Shown in pieces: positions 17,051 to 28,882 of a stretch of DNA of 64,000 nucleotides (within the stretch, counting starts at the first letter, position 1; the number at the start of each line of letters is the position of its first letter). A model generated the notes under the pieces. It saw only the letters and a list, made by a program, of their open reading frames with translations, was not told the origin of the DNA and did no database searches. This DNA is from Neisseriaceae bacterium JH1-16 (lineage in GTDB: Bacteria > Pseudomonadota > Gammaproteobacteria > Burkholderiales > Chromobacteriaceae), in the NCBI GenBank assembly GCA_025989215.1, contig JAPDNP010000008.1:124001-188000 (forward strand), read 5' to 3'. The position numbers and the translations under genes were made by a program.

Positions 17051-18752
<1,702 letters not shown>

Positions 18753-18813
18753 GTGTCAGGAACAAGGTGCTGATAGAATGGTGCGATTTTATACGTCCAC
18801 GTCCCCCCACGAT

Positions 18814-21081
18814 ATGGCTTTTTGCATGCCGTTACGACCGACTCGGCTGGCCCTCGCGCTGGCCGCCGCCTTCTGCTCCCCGTTCGTGCTGGCGGGCGAG
18901 CCGGTGGTGCTGACCACCCCCGAGGCCCAGCCGGACCAGACGCACGTCACCGCAGACGACCTGTCCGGCACTATGGACCAGACTCTGAAGGCGCGCGGCG
19001 ATGTGGTGGTGACCCGCAACGACCAGACGGTCAACGCCGACTGGCTCGACTATTACCAGGACAAGAACCGGGTCAAAGCCGGCGACCGCTTCACGCTGAC
19101 CCAGCCGGGCGCGGTGGTCAAGGGCCAGGACCTCGACTACTACCTCGACAGCCGCACCGGTGAGGCGAGCAACGCTACTTTCGACGCCCAGACGCAGACC
19201 GGGCCGAAACGGCGCTTGCGCGGTGACGGCCAGAGCATCGGTTTCGAGGGCCCGGACGAGTACCAGTTGCGCCAGGCCAAATTCAACACCTGTTCGCCCG
19301 GCGACGACACCTGGTACATCAAGGCGTCGACCATCGACCTCGATTACAACACCAACGTCGGTGTCGCCCGCCACGCCCACCTCGAATTCGAAGGCGTACC
19401 GGTGTTCTACACGCCGTGGATCGACTTCCCGCTCGACGGCGGCCGCAAGTCGGGCGTGCTGACACCGACCATCTCGGGCGGCAGCGATGGCTTCGGCATC
19501 GACATCCCGTATTACTTCAACCTGGCGCCGAACTACGACGCCACCTTGACCGCGCGCTACAACGAGAAGCGCGGCATCGGCATGGCCGGCGAATTCCGCT
19601 ACCTGGAGCCGACTTACCGCGGCTCGATCTACACCGAGCAGCTGCCGGACGATCACACCACCGGCACCAGCCGCTGGCTGTGGAACGGCCAGCACAGCCA
19701 GACGCTGATGCCGGGGCTGTCGTTCAACTACATCGCCACCCAGGTATCGGACGACAACTACTTCAAGGACTTCGGCAACCGTCAGGCGATCGCCGACAGC
19801 ACCAACCTCGACCGCGAGGCGTGGTTCGGCTACAACATCAACGCCTACGGCGTCACCGGCAACGCGACGCTGCGCTGGCAGCGCTATCAGACATTGCAGC
19901 AGGATCCGCTCTCGCCGGTCACCCCGCCGTACGCGCGGCTGCCGCAACTGGCGCTGAACCTGAACAAGGGGTTGTCGAACGGCTTCGGCACCAACCTCGC
20001 CAGCGAATGGACCTATTTCAGCAGCGCCGAGCAGCAGAGCGGCAGCCGCTTCGTCGCCTATCCGTCGGTGACCTGGCGCTTCGACAAGAGCTGGGGCTAT
20101 GTCCAGCCCAAGGTCGGCTACCACTACACCGAGTACAGCCTGGACAGCTTCGCCGGCTCGTCGATCGCCAGCGCCGCGCCGGGCAGCACCCAGACCCGCG
20201 GCCTACCGATCGCCAGCGTCGACAGCGGACTGTACTTCGAGCGCGATGCCAGCTTCCTCGGCCGTGACCACACCCAGACGCTGGAACCGCGCCTCTACTA
20301 CGTCTACATCCCGACCAAGGCGCAGAACACCCTGCCGAACTTCGATACCTCGGAAAACGACATCAACTTCGCGCAGCTGTTCACCGAGAACCGTTTCTCC
20401 GGCTCCGACCGCATCAACGGCGCCAATCAGGTGACCGCCGGTCTGACCAGCCGCTTCATCGACAACGAGGCCGGGCTGGAACGGCTGCGACTGACCTTCG
20501 CGCAGCGCTACTACTTCACCCGCGACGATATCGACCTGACCGGCAACGAGACCCAGCGCACCAGCAGCGGCTCCGACCTGCTGCTCGCCGCCGGCGGCGA
20601 CCTGAACCGCAACTGGCGCTTCGACTCCAACTACCAGTACAGCCAGGCCGATAGTCATACCCAGCAGGTCGGCGCAGCGCTGCGCTACAACCCGGCACCG
20701 GGCAAGACCGCCAGCATTCGCTACCGCTACGGCTATAACCAGGACGTCGACGTCAACAACAACCCAGAGACACTGCGCCAGGTCGACCTGGGCGTGCAAT
20801 GGCCGATTGCCAAACGCTGGTACGCCCTCGCCCGCCTCAACTACTCGCTCAACCAGAGCAAGCCGCTTGAGCAACTGGCCGGCTTCGAGTACAACGACGG
20901 CTGCTGGACGCTCCGGCTGGTCGGCCAACGCTACGTCACCGACCTCGTCAACACCAAGAACAAGTTCTTCGTGCAAGTCGAACTCAAGGACCTGGCTGGC
21001 GTCGGCAACAACCCGCTCAATACGCTGCGCCTTTCCATCCCGGGTTACAGCAAGATCAACGAGACAAGCAATGACTTCTAA
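18814..21081 (+). CDS. lptD: LPS-assembly outer membrane protein LptD
   Basis: Outer-membrane beta-barrel that inserts lipopolysaccharide with LptE. ATG 18814 is followed by a signal peptide (LRPTRLALALAAAFCSPFVLAG), giving 755 residues. An N-terminal OstA/LptA jellyroll (residues about 50-200, TVNADWLDYYQDKNRVKAGDR) precedes the barrel. After the signal peptide I see only two cysteines (FNTCSPGDDTW and NDGCWTLRL), against four in E. coli, so one disulfide would link jellyroll and barrel. Upstream in-frame starts lie in the intergenic promoter region. The gene overlaps surA by 11 bp. Confidence 0.95.
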   Translation: MAFCMPLRPTRLALALAAAFCSPFVLAGEPVVLTTPEAQPDQTHVTADDLSGTMDQTLKARGDVVVTRNDQTVNADWLDYYQDKNRVKAGDRFTLTQPGAVVKGQDLDYYLDSRTGEASNATFDAQTQTGPKRRLRGDGQSIGFEGPDEYQLRQAKFNTCSPGDDTWYIKASTIDLDYNTNVGVARHAHLEFEGVPVFYTPWIDFPLDGGRKSGVLTPTISGGSDGFGIDIPYYFNLAPNYDATLTARYNEKRGIGMAGEFRYLEPTYRGSIYTEQLPDDHTTGTSRWLWNGQHSQTLMPGLSFNYIATQVSDDNYFKDFGNRQAIADSTNLDREAWFGYNINAYGVTGNATLRWQRYQTLQQDPLSPVTPPYARLPQLALNLNKGLSNGFGTNLASEWTYFSSAEQQSGSRFVAYPSVTWRFDKSWGYVQPKVGYHYTEYSLDSFAGSSIASAAPGSTQTRGLPIASVDSGLYFERDASFLGRDHTQTLEPRLYYVYIPTKAQNTLPNFDTSENDINFAQLFTENRFSGSDRINGANQVTAGLTSRFIDNEAGLERLRLTFAQRYYFTRDDIDLTGNETQRTSSGSDLLLAAGGDLNRNWRFDSNYQYSQADSHTQQVGAALRYNPAPGKTASIRYRYGYNQDVDVNNNPETLRQVDLGVQWPIAKRWYALARLNYSLNQSKPLEQLAGFEYNDGCWTLRLVGQRYVTDLVNTKNKFFVQVELKDLAGVGNNPLNTLRLSIPGYSKINETSNDF

Positions 21082-22426
21082 GCAGACCCTGCTCGCCGTC
21101 TTCGTGGCGGGTGCCTTCATGTCGGCCCACGCCGCAACCTCGCCGACCCCGCCGCTGACTGCCGGCGGCAGTTTCGCCGCCACACCGGCGCCAGCACTGG
21201 CTCCGATCAAGGAAGTCGACCGCATCATCGCCGTGGTTAACAAGCAGGTGATCACCCAGTTCGACCTCGACCAGCGCGTCAAACAGGCGCTCGACAATCT
21301 GAAGCGCCAGCATGTCACCCCGCCGGAGGCCGAGGTGCTCAAGCACCAGGTGCTCGAGCAAATGATCACCGAGGACGTGCAGCTGCAGTACGCCACCAAC
21401 AACGGCATCACCGTCGACGATGCCGATCTCGACCGCACCATTGCGCAGATCGCCAAGCAGAACAAGGTGACCGTGGATGGCATGTACGCGCAACTGGCCA
21501 AGGACGGCGTGACCCAGGCGCAGTTCCGCGCCGACATGCGCCGCGACATCACCCTCGACCGGCTGAAGCAGCGTGAAGTCGAATCGCGCGTCACCGTCAC
21601 CGACACCGAGGTCGAGCAGGTGCTAAAGAGCGCCAATACCTCCAACCGCAGCGATTACCATCTCGCCACCATTCTGGTCAGCGTGCCGGAACGCGCTAGC
21701 GCCAAGGACATCGAGGCCAAGTCCAAGCGTGCCGAGGCGGCGCTCGCCGACGTCAAGGCGGGCAAGGAGTTCGCCCAGGTAGCAGCCTCGTATTCGGACG
21801 CGCCCAATGCGCTGAAAGGCGGCGATCTGGGCTGGCGTCCGGCCACCTCGCTGCCGCCGGAACTCGCCTCGCTGCTCGAGACCCTGCAGCCGGGTGACAG
21901 CAGCGGCGTGATCCGCAGCCCGCAGGGCTTCTACATCTTCAAGCTGATCGAGAAGCGCGCGCAGGGCGCCGCGCAGATGGTCGAGCAGCTCCACACCGAG
22001 CATATCCTGATCCGTACCAACGAAGCGGTGTCCGAGTCCGACGCGCGCGCCAAGATCGATCAGATCCGCGACCGCATCGCCCGCGGCGCGAGCTTCGAAG
22101 AGATGGCGCGCCTGTATTCGGAAGACGGCAGCAACACCCGCGGCGGCGACCTCGGCTGGGTCAACCTCGGCGACACCGTGCCTGAGTTCGAGCGGGCCAT
22201 GGTCAGCCTGCCGCTCAACCAGGTCAGCAACCCGGTGCGCAGCCCGTTCGGCTGGCATTTGATCAAAGTGGTCGGCAAGCGCACCCAGGACGTCGCCGAT
22301 CAGCGCGAACGCCTGGCGATCAAGCAGCAGATCCGCTCGCGCAAGGTCGAACAGGCCTATCTGGACTGGGTGCGTCAGCTGCGCGACTCGGCCTATGTGC
22401 AGGAACGCCTGGACGACAACCAGTAA
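21071..22426 (+). CDS. surA: Periplasmic chaperone / peptidyl-prolyl isomerase SurA
   Basis: Chaperone for outer membrane proteins, including LptD. ATG 21071 starts a signal peptide ([21 protein letters not shown]) and the protein is 451 residues. The N-terminal SurA domain ([22 protein letters not shown]) is followed by two parvulin domains: [12 protein letters not shown] to [10 protein letters not shown] and [14 protein letters not shown] to [13 protein letters not shown]. It is coupled to lptD by an 11-bp overlap, so chaperone and its major client share a transcript. A terminator follows, separating it from pdxA. Confidence 0.96.
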   Translation: MTSKQTLLAVFVAGAFMSAHAATSPTPPLTAGGSFAATPAPALAPIKEVDRIIAVVNKQVITQFDLDQRVKQALDNLKRQHVTPPEAEVLKHQVLEQMITEDVQLQYATNNGITVDDADLDRTIAQIAKQNKVTVDGMYAQLAKDGVTQAQFRADMRRDITLDRLKQREVESRVTVTDTEVEQVLKSANTSNRSDYHLATILVSVPERASAKDIEAKSKRAEAALADVKAGKEFAQVAASYSDAPNALKGGDLGWRPATSLPPELASLLETLQPGDSSGVIRSPQGFYIFKLIEKRAQGAAQMVEQLHTEHILIRTNEAVSESDARAKIDQIRDRIARGASFEEMARLYSEDGSNTRGGDLGWVNLGDTVPEFERAMVSLPLNQVSNPVRSPFGWHLIKVVGKRTQDVADQRERLAIKQQIRSRKVEQAYLDWVRQLRDSAYVQERLDDNQ

Positions 22427-22444
22427 GCCAGCGCCTTCTGCCCG

Positions 22445-22478
22445 ACACCCGGTCCGCCTTGCCGACCGGGTGTTTTGT
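22445..22478 (+). terminator. Terminator after surA
   Basis: The perfect 10-bp stem ACACCCGGTC / GACCGGGTGT is followed by TTTTG. Confidence 0.9.
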
Positions 22479-22590
22479 TATCGACAATGACCGCATAGGC
22501 CCGGCACTGAAATTCGCGGTGCCGCTACCGGTCCCAGCTGTATCGACGCCCTATGAGCGGGCCGCCGTCGCCCGTCAGGAGTACCCGCAT

Positions 22591-23559
22591 ATGCTGCCCA
22601 TCATCGCCATCACCGCCGGCGAGCCTGCCGGCATCGGCCCCGACCTGGTGCTGGAGTTGGCCGAACGCGCCCACGGCTGCCGCCCGGTGGTGATCGCCGA
22701 CCGCCAGCTGCTTGCCGAACGCGCCGCCCAGCTCGGTCGCACCGTCACGCTGATCGACTACCGCCGCGACGCGACGCCGCCGGCAGGCCACCTCGAAGTG
22801 CTGCACGTACCGCTCGCGGCGCCGAGCCGGGCCGGCGTACTCGATGCGGCCAACGGCCGCTACGTACTCGACACCCTCGATGCCGCGATCGACGGCTGCG
22901 TGGCGGGCGAATTCGCCGCCATGGTCACCGCGCCGGTGCACAAAGGCGTGATCAACGATGCCGGCGTGCAGTTCACCGGCCACACCGAGTACCTGGCCGA
23001 ACGCACCGGCACCGCAAAGGTGGTGATGATGCTGGCCGGCGGCAGCCTGCGCGTCGCGCTCGCCACCACCCACCTGCCGCTGCGCGAGGTCGCCGATGCG
23101 ATCACGCCGGACAGCCTGACCGAGGTGATCCGCATCCTGCACCACGATCTGACCACCAAGTTCGGCTTCGCCGCACCACGCATCCTGGTGGCCGGTCTCA
23201 ACCCGCACGCCGGCGAGAACGGCCACCTCGGCCGCGAGGAGATCGAGGTGATAGCACCGGTGCTGGAGCAGCTGCGCGCCGAGGGCATGGACCTGACCGG
23301 CCCGTTGCCGGCCGACACGCTGTTCCAGCCGCGCCTGCTCGAGCATGCCGATGCGGTGCTGGCGATGTACCATGACCAGGGGCTGCCGGTGCTGAAGTTC
23401 GCCAGCTTCGGCCGCGGCATCAACATCACCCTCGGCCTGCCGATCATCCGCACCTCGGTCGATCACGGTACCGCGCTGGAGTTGGCCGGCAGCGGCCGCG
23501 CCGAGTCGGGCAGCCTGTTCGAGGCGCTGGCCTTGGCCGAACAGCTGGCCGGCCGATAA
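22591..23559 (+). CDS. pdxA: 4-hydroxythreonine-4-phosphate dehydrogenase
   Basis: NAD- and metal-dependent oxidative decarboxylase of pyridoxal phosphate synthesis. ATG 22591, with AGGAG upstream, gives 322 residues starting [23 protein letters not shown]. The metal-binding histidines lie in [28 protein letters not shown] and [13 protein letters not shown]. The usual ksgA partner after pdxA is not here. An earlier in-frame start at 22459 would run back into the terminator region. Two 9-mer copies (22657, 23533) both encode LAE with TTG, while a third LAE at 22996 uses CTG. Confidence 0.95.
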   Translation: MLPIIAITAGEPAGIGPDLVLELAERAHGCRPVVIADRQLLAERAAQLGRTVTLIDYRRDATPPAGHLEVLHVPLAAPSRAGVLDAANGRYVLDTLDAAIDGCVAGEFAAMVTAPVHKGVINDAGVQFTGHTEYLAERTGTAKVVMMLAGGSLRVALATTHLPLREVADAITPDSLTEVIRILHHDLTTKFGFAAPRILVAGLNPHAGENGHLGREEIEVIAPVLEQLRAEGMDLTGPLPADTLFQPRLLEHADAVLAMYHDQGLPVLKFASFGRGINITLGLPIIRTSVDHGTALELAGSGRAESGSLFEALALAEQLAGR

Positions 23560-23576
23560 GAGAGCCCCGCCAAAAG

Positions 23577-23608
23577 AAAACCGCCGGGTCGCCCCGGCGG
23601 TTTCTTGT
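23577..23608. terminator. Bidirectional terminator between pdxA and the PPTase gene
   Basis: AAACCGCCGGG, loop TCG, then CCCGGCGGTTT. Purine-rich AAAAGAAAA on the left gives a T tract for the leftward PPTase gene, and TTTCTTGTTTT serves pdxA. Confidence 0.85.
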
Positions 23609-23623
23609 TTTCGGCGACCGCGT

Positions 23624-24181
23624 TCAGGCAGTCAGCACCAACGCCATCGCATGACCGTCCGCCACTTCACGCCGGACCAGCCCTCCTTCGGCCAACCTTG
23701 CGGCCCAGCTGACAGTCCATTCCGCCAGCCCCTCGCCCCGCGCCTTGCCGCGCGCCTCCAGCTCCGCCCAGGCCAGCGCAAACGCGCTGTCACGATCGTT
23801 CACCGGCAGCGCTGCCAGCGCCGCGCTGACCTCCGGGTTGAGAAAATCCACCGCCACCTCCTGCCAATCCGGCAAACCGCCGATCTCGACCAGGTCGATA
23901 CCGACCGGCCGCGCCGCCAGCGCGAACGCGACGCGCTCGCCGGCATAGGACAGCGACAGCCACTCCGCACCAGCGAGACCCTGCAAGCGCGGCGCCGCCT
24001 CGGTCTCGATGAGCCGCAGCGCCCCCGGGGGTTGGCCGAACGCGCCGGCGAGCGCATCCGGCAATAGCCGTCGCAACGCCGCGCGCTGTACGGGGCGCGG
24101 CCCCGGCAGGCTCAGCCAGCCGGCACACACGCCGCGTTCGGCCAACGTGGCAGGCCCCAGCCACCAATTCAGCGCGGCCAC
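23624..24181 (-). CDS. 4'-phosphopantetheinyl transferase (Sfp/Gsp type)
   Basis: Transfers phosphopantetheine from CoA to carrier-protein serines. 185 residues. The metal-binding motif is VGIDLVEIGG, and the second motif FALAWAELEARGKARGEGL corresponds to W-x-x-K-E-A-x-x-K, with the usual Lys before Glu-Ala replaced by Leu. The N-terminal subdomain is short, as in small Gsp-type enzymes. The ATG overlaps the last 13 bases of the membrane NRPS gene upstream, so the two are coupled and this enzyme is almost certainly its activator. Three 9-mer copies fall in or at the edges of this short gene (23687, 24032, 24137). Confidence 0.88.
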   Translation of the reverse strand: MAALNWWLGPATLAERGVCAGWLSLPGPRPVQRAALRRLLPDALAGAFGQPPGALRLIETEAAPRLQGLAGAEWLSLSYAGERVAFALAARPVGIDLVEIGGLPDWQEVAVDFLNPEVSAALAALPVNDRDSAFALAWAELEARGKARGEGLAEWTVSWAARLAEGGLVRREVADGHAMALVLTA

Positions 24182-27100
24182 GGCACCGCCGGCGAGCCGG
24201 CCCAGGCACTGGCGGCCGGAATATGCTCGCCCTTCATCACCAGGGTCAGCGGGCCGAGCGTCGCCCCGTCGCCGACGCTGGCGTCATACAGCACGGTGGC
24301 ACGCACGCCGATGGTGACGCCGGCGCCCACTTCGACCCGGCCGATCTTCATCACTCTATCCTCGAACAGATGGGTCTGCGGCCCCGACCAGGCGTTGAAC
24401 ACGCTGTAATCGCCGATGCGCACGCAGTCGAATTCGGTCACGTCGGCGGTATCCAGGTACACGCCGCGGCCAATCTTCGCGCCGAACAGGCGCAGCGCAT
24501 ACGGCAACAGCGGCGTGCCGCGCAGGAAGTTCAGGCAGTTCGGAATCGCCATCGACTCGTACACGCTGGTCACCGCCTCGGACAGCCAGACGAAGCCAGT
24601 CCACATCGGCGCGGCGCGCGGCGTGTAGCGGCCAATCAGTACCCACTTGAGCACCAGCACCAACGCCAGCGAGCCGAGGCCGTACCACAGGCCGGTCGAC
24701 GCCATCAGCGTCACCGCTTCTACCCAGTCGCCGCGCGCGGCGATCGGCAGCACCGACAACACCGTCCAGTAACCGACCGCAATCACCAGCGCCAGCGGCA
24801 GCACGGTACGCAGCGCCTCGATGGTGCCGCGCGCGATGCGACGGGCCGTCGACGGACGGAAGGTCAGCTGTTCGGGGAAGCCGGCCAACTGCTCGCGTGC
24901 CGGCAGCCGCATCGGCGGGCTGCCGACCCAGGTATCGCCTTGCTGCATCGCCGCCGGCGCCTTCGACTGCACGCCGATCAGCACGTCGGAGGGCAAGGTA
25001 GTGCCGTCCGGGATATAGGCGCCGTTGCCGACGAAGCTGCGATGGCCGACCACGGTCGGGCGCAGCCGCATCCAGCCGGCGTCGATTTCCTCGTCGCCGA
25101 GCATCACCGCGTCGGCGATGAAGGTGTCGTCGCCGAGCGTCAACATGTCCGGCACCACGCCCATCGCGGTGGAGATCTCCGCGCCCCGGCCTACCCGCGC
25201 ACCGAGCAGCCGGTACCACCACGGCGCGAACACGCTGGCGTACAGGCCGTGCAGCACCTGCAGGCTGGTCTCCTGGATCTGGTTGGTGATCCATTTGCGG
25301 TAATAGACACGGCTGTGCACCGGCCACTGGCCGGCCGACAGGCGTGGCAGTACCAGCCAGCGCAGCGCAGCGGCGGTCAGCATGGTTGCGACCACCAGCA
25401 AGGCACTCGCCGGCAGCGCCAGCAGCAGGTAGACGGCGAAGGCGGTGATGCCCGGCGCGCCCTGCGAGGACAGGTCGAGCCAGTTGGCGTCCACCCAGTC
25501 GATCAGCATGAAGCTCGGGAACACCGGCATGAAGAACAGCGCCGACACCAGCGCCGCGCCGGCGGGATACGCGAGCGTTGCGGCAAGGCGGCCAAACAGA
25601 CCCGGCCGATGGCGCGGCGGGTAGGTTTCCGGCGCGCGATCCGGCTGCCAGCGCGCCGGTGCTCCGTCCCACACCTGGCCGGCCGGCACGCGCTGGCCGG
25701 AGCCGAGCGCCGACAGGCCTTCCAGCCGACCGCGCGGCTCGATCACCGTGCCGCTCTCCAGCGTCGCGTAGGAGCCGACATAGCCGTCGTCGCCGATCTC
25801 GATCGTGCCCAGCAACAGGTGGCCGCGCTCGACCCGGGCGTTCTCCAGGTTGACCGAAGCGCCGATGCTGACGCCATTGCCGATCGTCAGCAGGTCCGGC
25901 GCACGCAGCGAGATCGAACCGATCAGCGCATCGCGACCGATCTTGGCGCCCATCAGGCGCAGATAGCCCGCGTGCAAGGGTGAACCGGCAATCAGGTAGA
26001 CCGGCGGCACCTCGGACAAGCGATCGGCCAGCCACCAGCGCAGGTAATACGCGCCCCACAGCGGATAGCGCCCGGCCTTGGCGCGGCCGAGCACCAGCCA
26101 CTTGCCGGCGATCGCGATGGCGAAGCTCGCCAGCTGCGCGGCGAGGAACACGCCGAGCGCGGCCAGCACCGCCCGCACCACGCTGTCGCCGTCGTCGCCG
26201 GTCATGAAGTGATAGGTGAAGAACGGCGCCAGCCAGTGCAACATGCGCAGGCCGATCAGCGGCGGCAGGCACAGCGCCTGCAACGCGCCGCAGCCGAAGC
26301 GCTTGAGTCGCGAGGTGGTCGCAATCACCGCTTCGGCTGACGTTGCGGCCTCGCCGACGCGGCGTTCGTCCAGCACCGCGGCGATCGCGGCCAGGCTGCG
26401 GCGCAGGTAGATGTCGTGCACGGTGATCGCGGCGAAGCGCGCATCGCGGCGCAGCGTCGACACCAGCCGCGCGGCGAGCAGCGAATGCCCACCGAGGTCG
26501 GTGAAGAAGTCGGCGCTCAGGCGCAGCGGCTGGCCGGGGAACAACGGTGCCAGTGCGTTGAATAGCGCCAGCTCCGCATCGCCGACCGGGGTGTCCGACT
26601 CGGCGGACGGCGCCGCTTCGGCCAACGGTCGGGCGCGCAGCGCCTTGCGGTCGATCTTGCCCGAGGTCAGCCGCGGCAGCACCTCGACCGGCTCGAACAC
26701 CGCCGGCACCATATACGGCGGCAAGCGGTCCTTCAGGCGCGCGCGCAAAGCAGCCGGCTCGATCGCCGCGCCGCCCTCGGCGGCAAGATAGGCGACCAGC
26801 TGGTCGACACCGGCCAGCGGTTTCAGCACCACCGCGGCGGTGCCGATGCCGTCGAGCTCGCACAATGCCGCCTCGATCTCGCCCAACTCGACGCGGAAGC
26901 CACGCACCTTCACCTGGTCGTCGGCGCGGCCCAAGCACCAGATCTGGCCGTGCTCGTCGATACGCGCGAGATCGCCGGTCTTGTAGAGGCGCAGCTCGTG
27001 CTCATTGACCGCGTAGGGGTTCGGGACGAACTTCTCGGCGGTCAGCTCGGGCCGCCCCAGATAGCCGGCGGCGACGCCGGGGCCGATGATGCACAGCTCG

Positions 27101-28119
27101 CCGGTTTCACCGGGCGGCAAAGCATTCAGCTTGTCGTCGACCACCAGCAGGCCGTAGTTGGGTAGCGGCGTGCCGATGGTCACCGGCTCGCCGCGCTTCA
27201 GTTCAGCCAAGCTCGCCGACACCGTCGCCTCGGTCGGGCCGTAGGTGTTGAACAACTGGCGGGTCGGCGTTGCCCAGCGCTCCACCAGCGTTTCCGGGCA
27301 CATCTCGCCGCCCAGGTTGACGATGCGCAGGTTCGGCACATCGCAGGAGAACAGCGCCAGCAGCGTCGGCACCGCGTGCAGCACGGTGATCTGCTCGCGG
27401 ATCAGCGCCGCCGGCAGCGCATCCGGGTCGCTGACGATGTCGCGCGGTGCCAGCCACAAGGTCGCGCCGACCAGATAAGAGATCCAGATTTCCTCGAAGG
27501 ACATGTCGAACGCGACCGAGAAGCCCTGGTAGACCTTGTCGTCCTCGCGCACGCCGAGAATGGCGTTCTCGCTCCTCAGGAAATGGCAGATGCTACCCTG
27601 CTCGATGGCGATGCCCTTGGGCTTGCCGGTGGAGCCGGAGGTGTAGATCACATAGGCGGGGTGATGCGGCGCCAGGTCGTCGCAGCGGGTCAGCGGCCCG
27701 GCTACCGGCGCGCTGAGCGCGGCGCTGCGCCACAGCCGGCACGGGAAGTCGTCCGGCGCGGCATCGCTGATCAGTCCGGCTGCGCTGGCATCGTCGAGGC
27801 AGACCGCGATGCGCTCGAGCGGCGTGTCGGCGTCGAACGGCAGCCAGGCGGCACCGGCCTTGGCGATCGCTGCCTGCATGATGAGCAAGTCGGCACCACG
27901 CGGCAGCCACAGGCCGACGATCTGGCCGGGCACGACGCCGGCGGTGATTAGATGGTGGGCGGCCAGATCGGCCTGGGCGTTCAGCTCGGCGTAACTCAGC
28001 CGGCGTTCGCCGTCGATCAACGCAGTCTGCTCGGGCACGCGGGCGGCGGTGGCCTCGAGCAGATCGGGCAGCACTTCCTGCCGGAGCAGCTCGGGACGGT
28101 GGGGGCCACGCAAAATCAT
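24169..28119 (-). CDS. Pls/PosA-family membrane nonribosomal peptide synthetase
   Basis: Single-module NRPS of the epsilon-poly-lysine synthase type, 1,316 residues. Adenylation domain about 20-495 (YTSGSTGKPKG at 159-169, NTYGPTEATV at 291-300, YKTGDLARI, GRADDQVKVRGFRVE, SGKID at 486-490). Carrier domain with LGGHS, phosphopantetheine Ser546. From about 610 on, six hydrophobic segments alternate with three soluble left-handed beta-helix-like domains (LMGAKIGRDALIGS, LLGARVGRGAEIST, LFGAKIGRGVYLDT). There is no condensation or thioesterase domain, as in Pls, where the terminal tandem domains join monomers. Pocket residues by alignment to PheA read D205 M206 E209 H248 V267 L269 T292 V300 S301 K488. 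The acidic E209 suits a cationic amino acid. Product unknown. Confidence 0.88.
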   Translation of the reverse strand: MILRGPHRPELLRQEVLPDLLEATAARVPEQTALIDGERRLSYAELNAQADLAAHHLITAGVVPGQIVGLWLPRGADLLIMQAAIAKAGAAWLPFDADTPLERIAVCLDDASAAGLISDAAPDDFPCRLWRSAALSAPVAGPLTRCDDLAPHHPAYVIYTSGSTGKPKGIAIEQGSICHFLRSENAILGVREDDKVYQGFSVAFDMSFEEIWISYLVGATLWLAPRDIVSDPDALPAALIREQITVLHAVPTLLALFSCDVPNLRIVNLGGEMCPETLVERWATPTRQLFNTYGPTEATVSASLAELKRGEPVTIGTPLPNYGLLVVDDKLNALPPGETGELCIIGPGVAAGYLGRPELTAEKFVPNPYAVNEHELRLYKTGDLARIDEHGQIWCLGRADDQVKVRGFRVELGEIEAALCELDGIGTAAVVLKPLAGVDQLVAYLAAEGGAAIEPAALRARLKDRLPPYMVPAVFEPVEVLPRLTSGKIDRKALRARPLAEAAPSAESDTPVGDAELALFNALAPLFPGQPLRLSADFFTDLGGHSLLAARLVSTLRRDARFAAITVHDIYLRRSLAAIAAVLDERRVGEAATSAEAVIATTSRLKRFGCGALQALCLPPLIGLRMLHWLAPFFTYHFMTGDDGDSVVRAVLAALGVFLAAQLASFAIAIAGKWLVLGRAKAGRYPLWGAYYLRWWLADRLSEVPPVYLIAGSPLHAGYLRLMGAKIGRDALIGSISLRAPDLLTIGNGVSIGASVNLENARVERGHLLLGTIEIGDDGYVGSYATLESGTVIEPRGRLEGLSALGSGQRVPAGQVWDGAPARWQPDRAPETYPPRHRPGLFGRLAATLAYPAGAALVSALFFMPVFPSFMLIDWVDANWLDLSSQGAPGITAFAVYLLLALPASALLVVATMLTAAALRWLVLPRLSAGQWPVHSRVYYRKWITNQIQETSLQVLHGLYASVFAPWWYRLLGARVGRGAEISTAMGVVPDMLTLGDDTFIADAVMLGDEEIDAGWMRLRPTVVGHRSFVGNGAYIPDGTTLPSDVLIGVQSKAPAAMQQGDTWVGSPPMRLPAREQLAGFPEQLTFRPSTARRIARGTIEALRTVLPLALVIAVGYWTVLSVLPIAARGDWVEAVTLMASTGLWYGLGSLALVLVLKWVLIGRYTPRAAPMWTGFVWLSEAVTSVYESMAIPNCLNFLRGTPLLPYALRLFGAKIGRGVYLDTADVTEFDCVRIGDYSVFNAWSGPQTHLFEDRVMKIGRVEVGAGVTIGVRATVLYDASVGDGATLGPLTLVMKGEHIPAASAWAGSPAVPWPR

Positions 28120-28312
28120 GACAAATTCCTAAATGATGCAAAATCCGTCATAAACGGATCTAAAGTCGTGCAATTTAGCAAAAAAATGTGAAATTCATCG
28201 TATCGGATTGTAGCGACGACCGTTCGTCGGTTACTGCCGGTTACTTGACTCTGCTACCGAGCGAGCGGCCACCCATTAGGCGTCGCCAACTAGGCGGCGT
28301 TACACTCTCGGC

Positions 28313-28882
28313 ATGAAAACGCTGATCGTCTACGTCCACCCCAGCCACCGCGACTCGCGCGTCAACCAGGCGCTGCTCGACGCAGTGCGCCCGCTGCCCG
28401 GCGTCACCGTCCATTCGCTCTACCATCGCTATCCGGACGGCTTCATCGACACCGCCCACGAGCAGGCGCTGTTGGCCGAACACCAGCTGATCGTGCTGCA
28501 GCACCCGCTCTACTGGTTCTCCTGCCCAGCGCTGCTGAAGGAATGGCTGGACAGCGTGCTGACGCGCGGCTGGGCGTACGGTCACGGCGGCAATGCCCTT
28601 TCCGGCAAGTATCTGCTGCAGGCGATCAGCGCCGGCGGCACCGACGACAGCTACCGCGCCGGCGGCCACAACGGCTTCGCGCTGACCGAGCTGCTGCGCC
28701 CGTTCGAGATGACCGCCCACCTGTGCGGCCTGCATTACCTCGCCCCGTTCGTCACCCACGGCAGCCGGGTGATCGAGCCACAGGCCTTGGCCGAACAGGC
28801 GCTCGCCTATCACGACCACCTGAAGGCGCTGTTCGCCGATCCCACCGCCCAGCGGCTGGACAGCCGGGAGAGCGCACGATGA
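28313..28882 (+). CDS. kefF: KefF/KefG-like NAD(P)H oxidoreductase, ancillary subunit of the potassium efflux system
   Basis: Flavodoxin-fold quinone oxidoreductase, 189 residues. The start MKTLIVYVHPSHRDSRVNQALLDAV is the FMN phosphate loop; QHPLYWFSCPALLKEWLDSVLTRGWAYG and ISAGGTDDSY are the family motifs. The stop overlaps the kefC start (ATGA), the same order as E. coli kefFC. In that system KefF binds the transporter and is needed for full glutathione-adduct-gated K+ efflux. Two 9-mer copies (28472, 28787) encode LAE with TTG. Confidence 0.9.
   Translation: MKTLIVYVHPSHRDSRVNQALLDAVRPLPGVTVHSLYHRYPDGFIDTAHEQALLAEHQLIVLQHPLYWFSCPALLKEWLDSVLTRGWAYGHGGNALSGKYLLQAISAGGTDDSYRAGGHNGFALTELLRPFEMTAHLCGLHYLAPFVTHGSRVIEPQALAEQALAYHDHLKALFADPTAQRLDSRESAR

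Noticed and set aside
24169-28119. Reading the large synthetase as an ordinary siderophore NRPS
   Set aside because: It lacks condensation and thioesterase domains, no siderophore transport or tailoring genes are nearby, and the tandem membrane/beta-helix C-terminus is specific to the Pls/PosA type.
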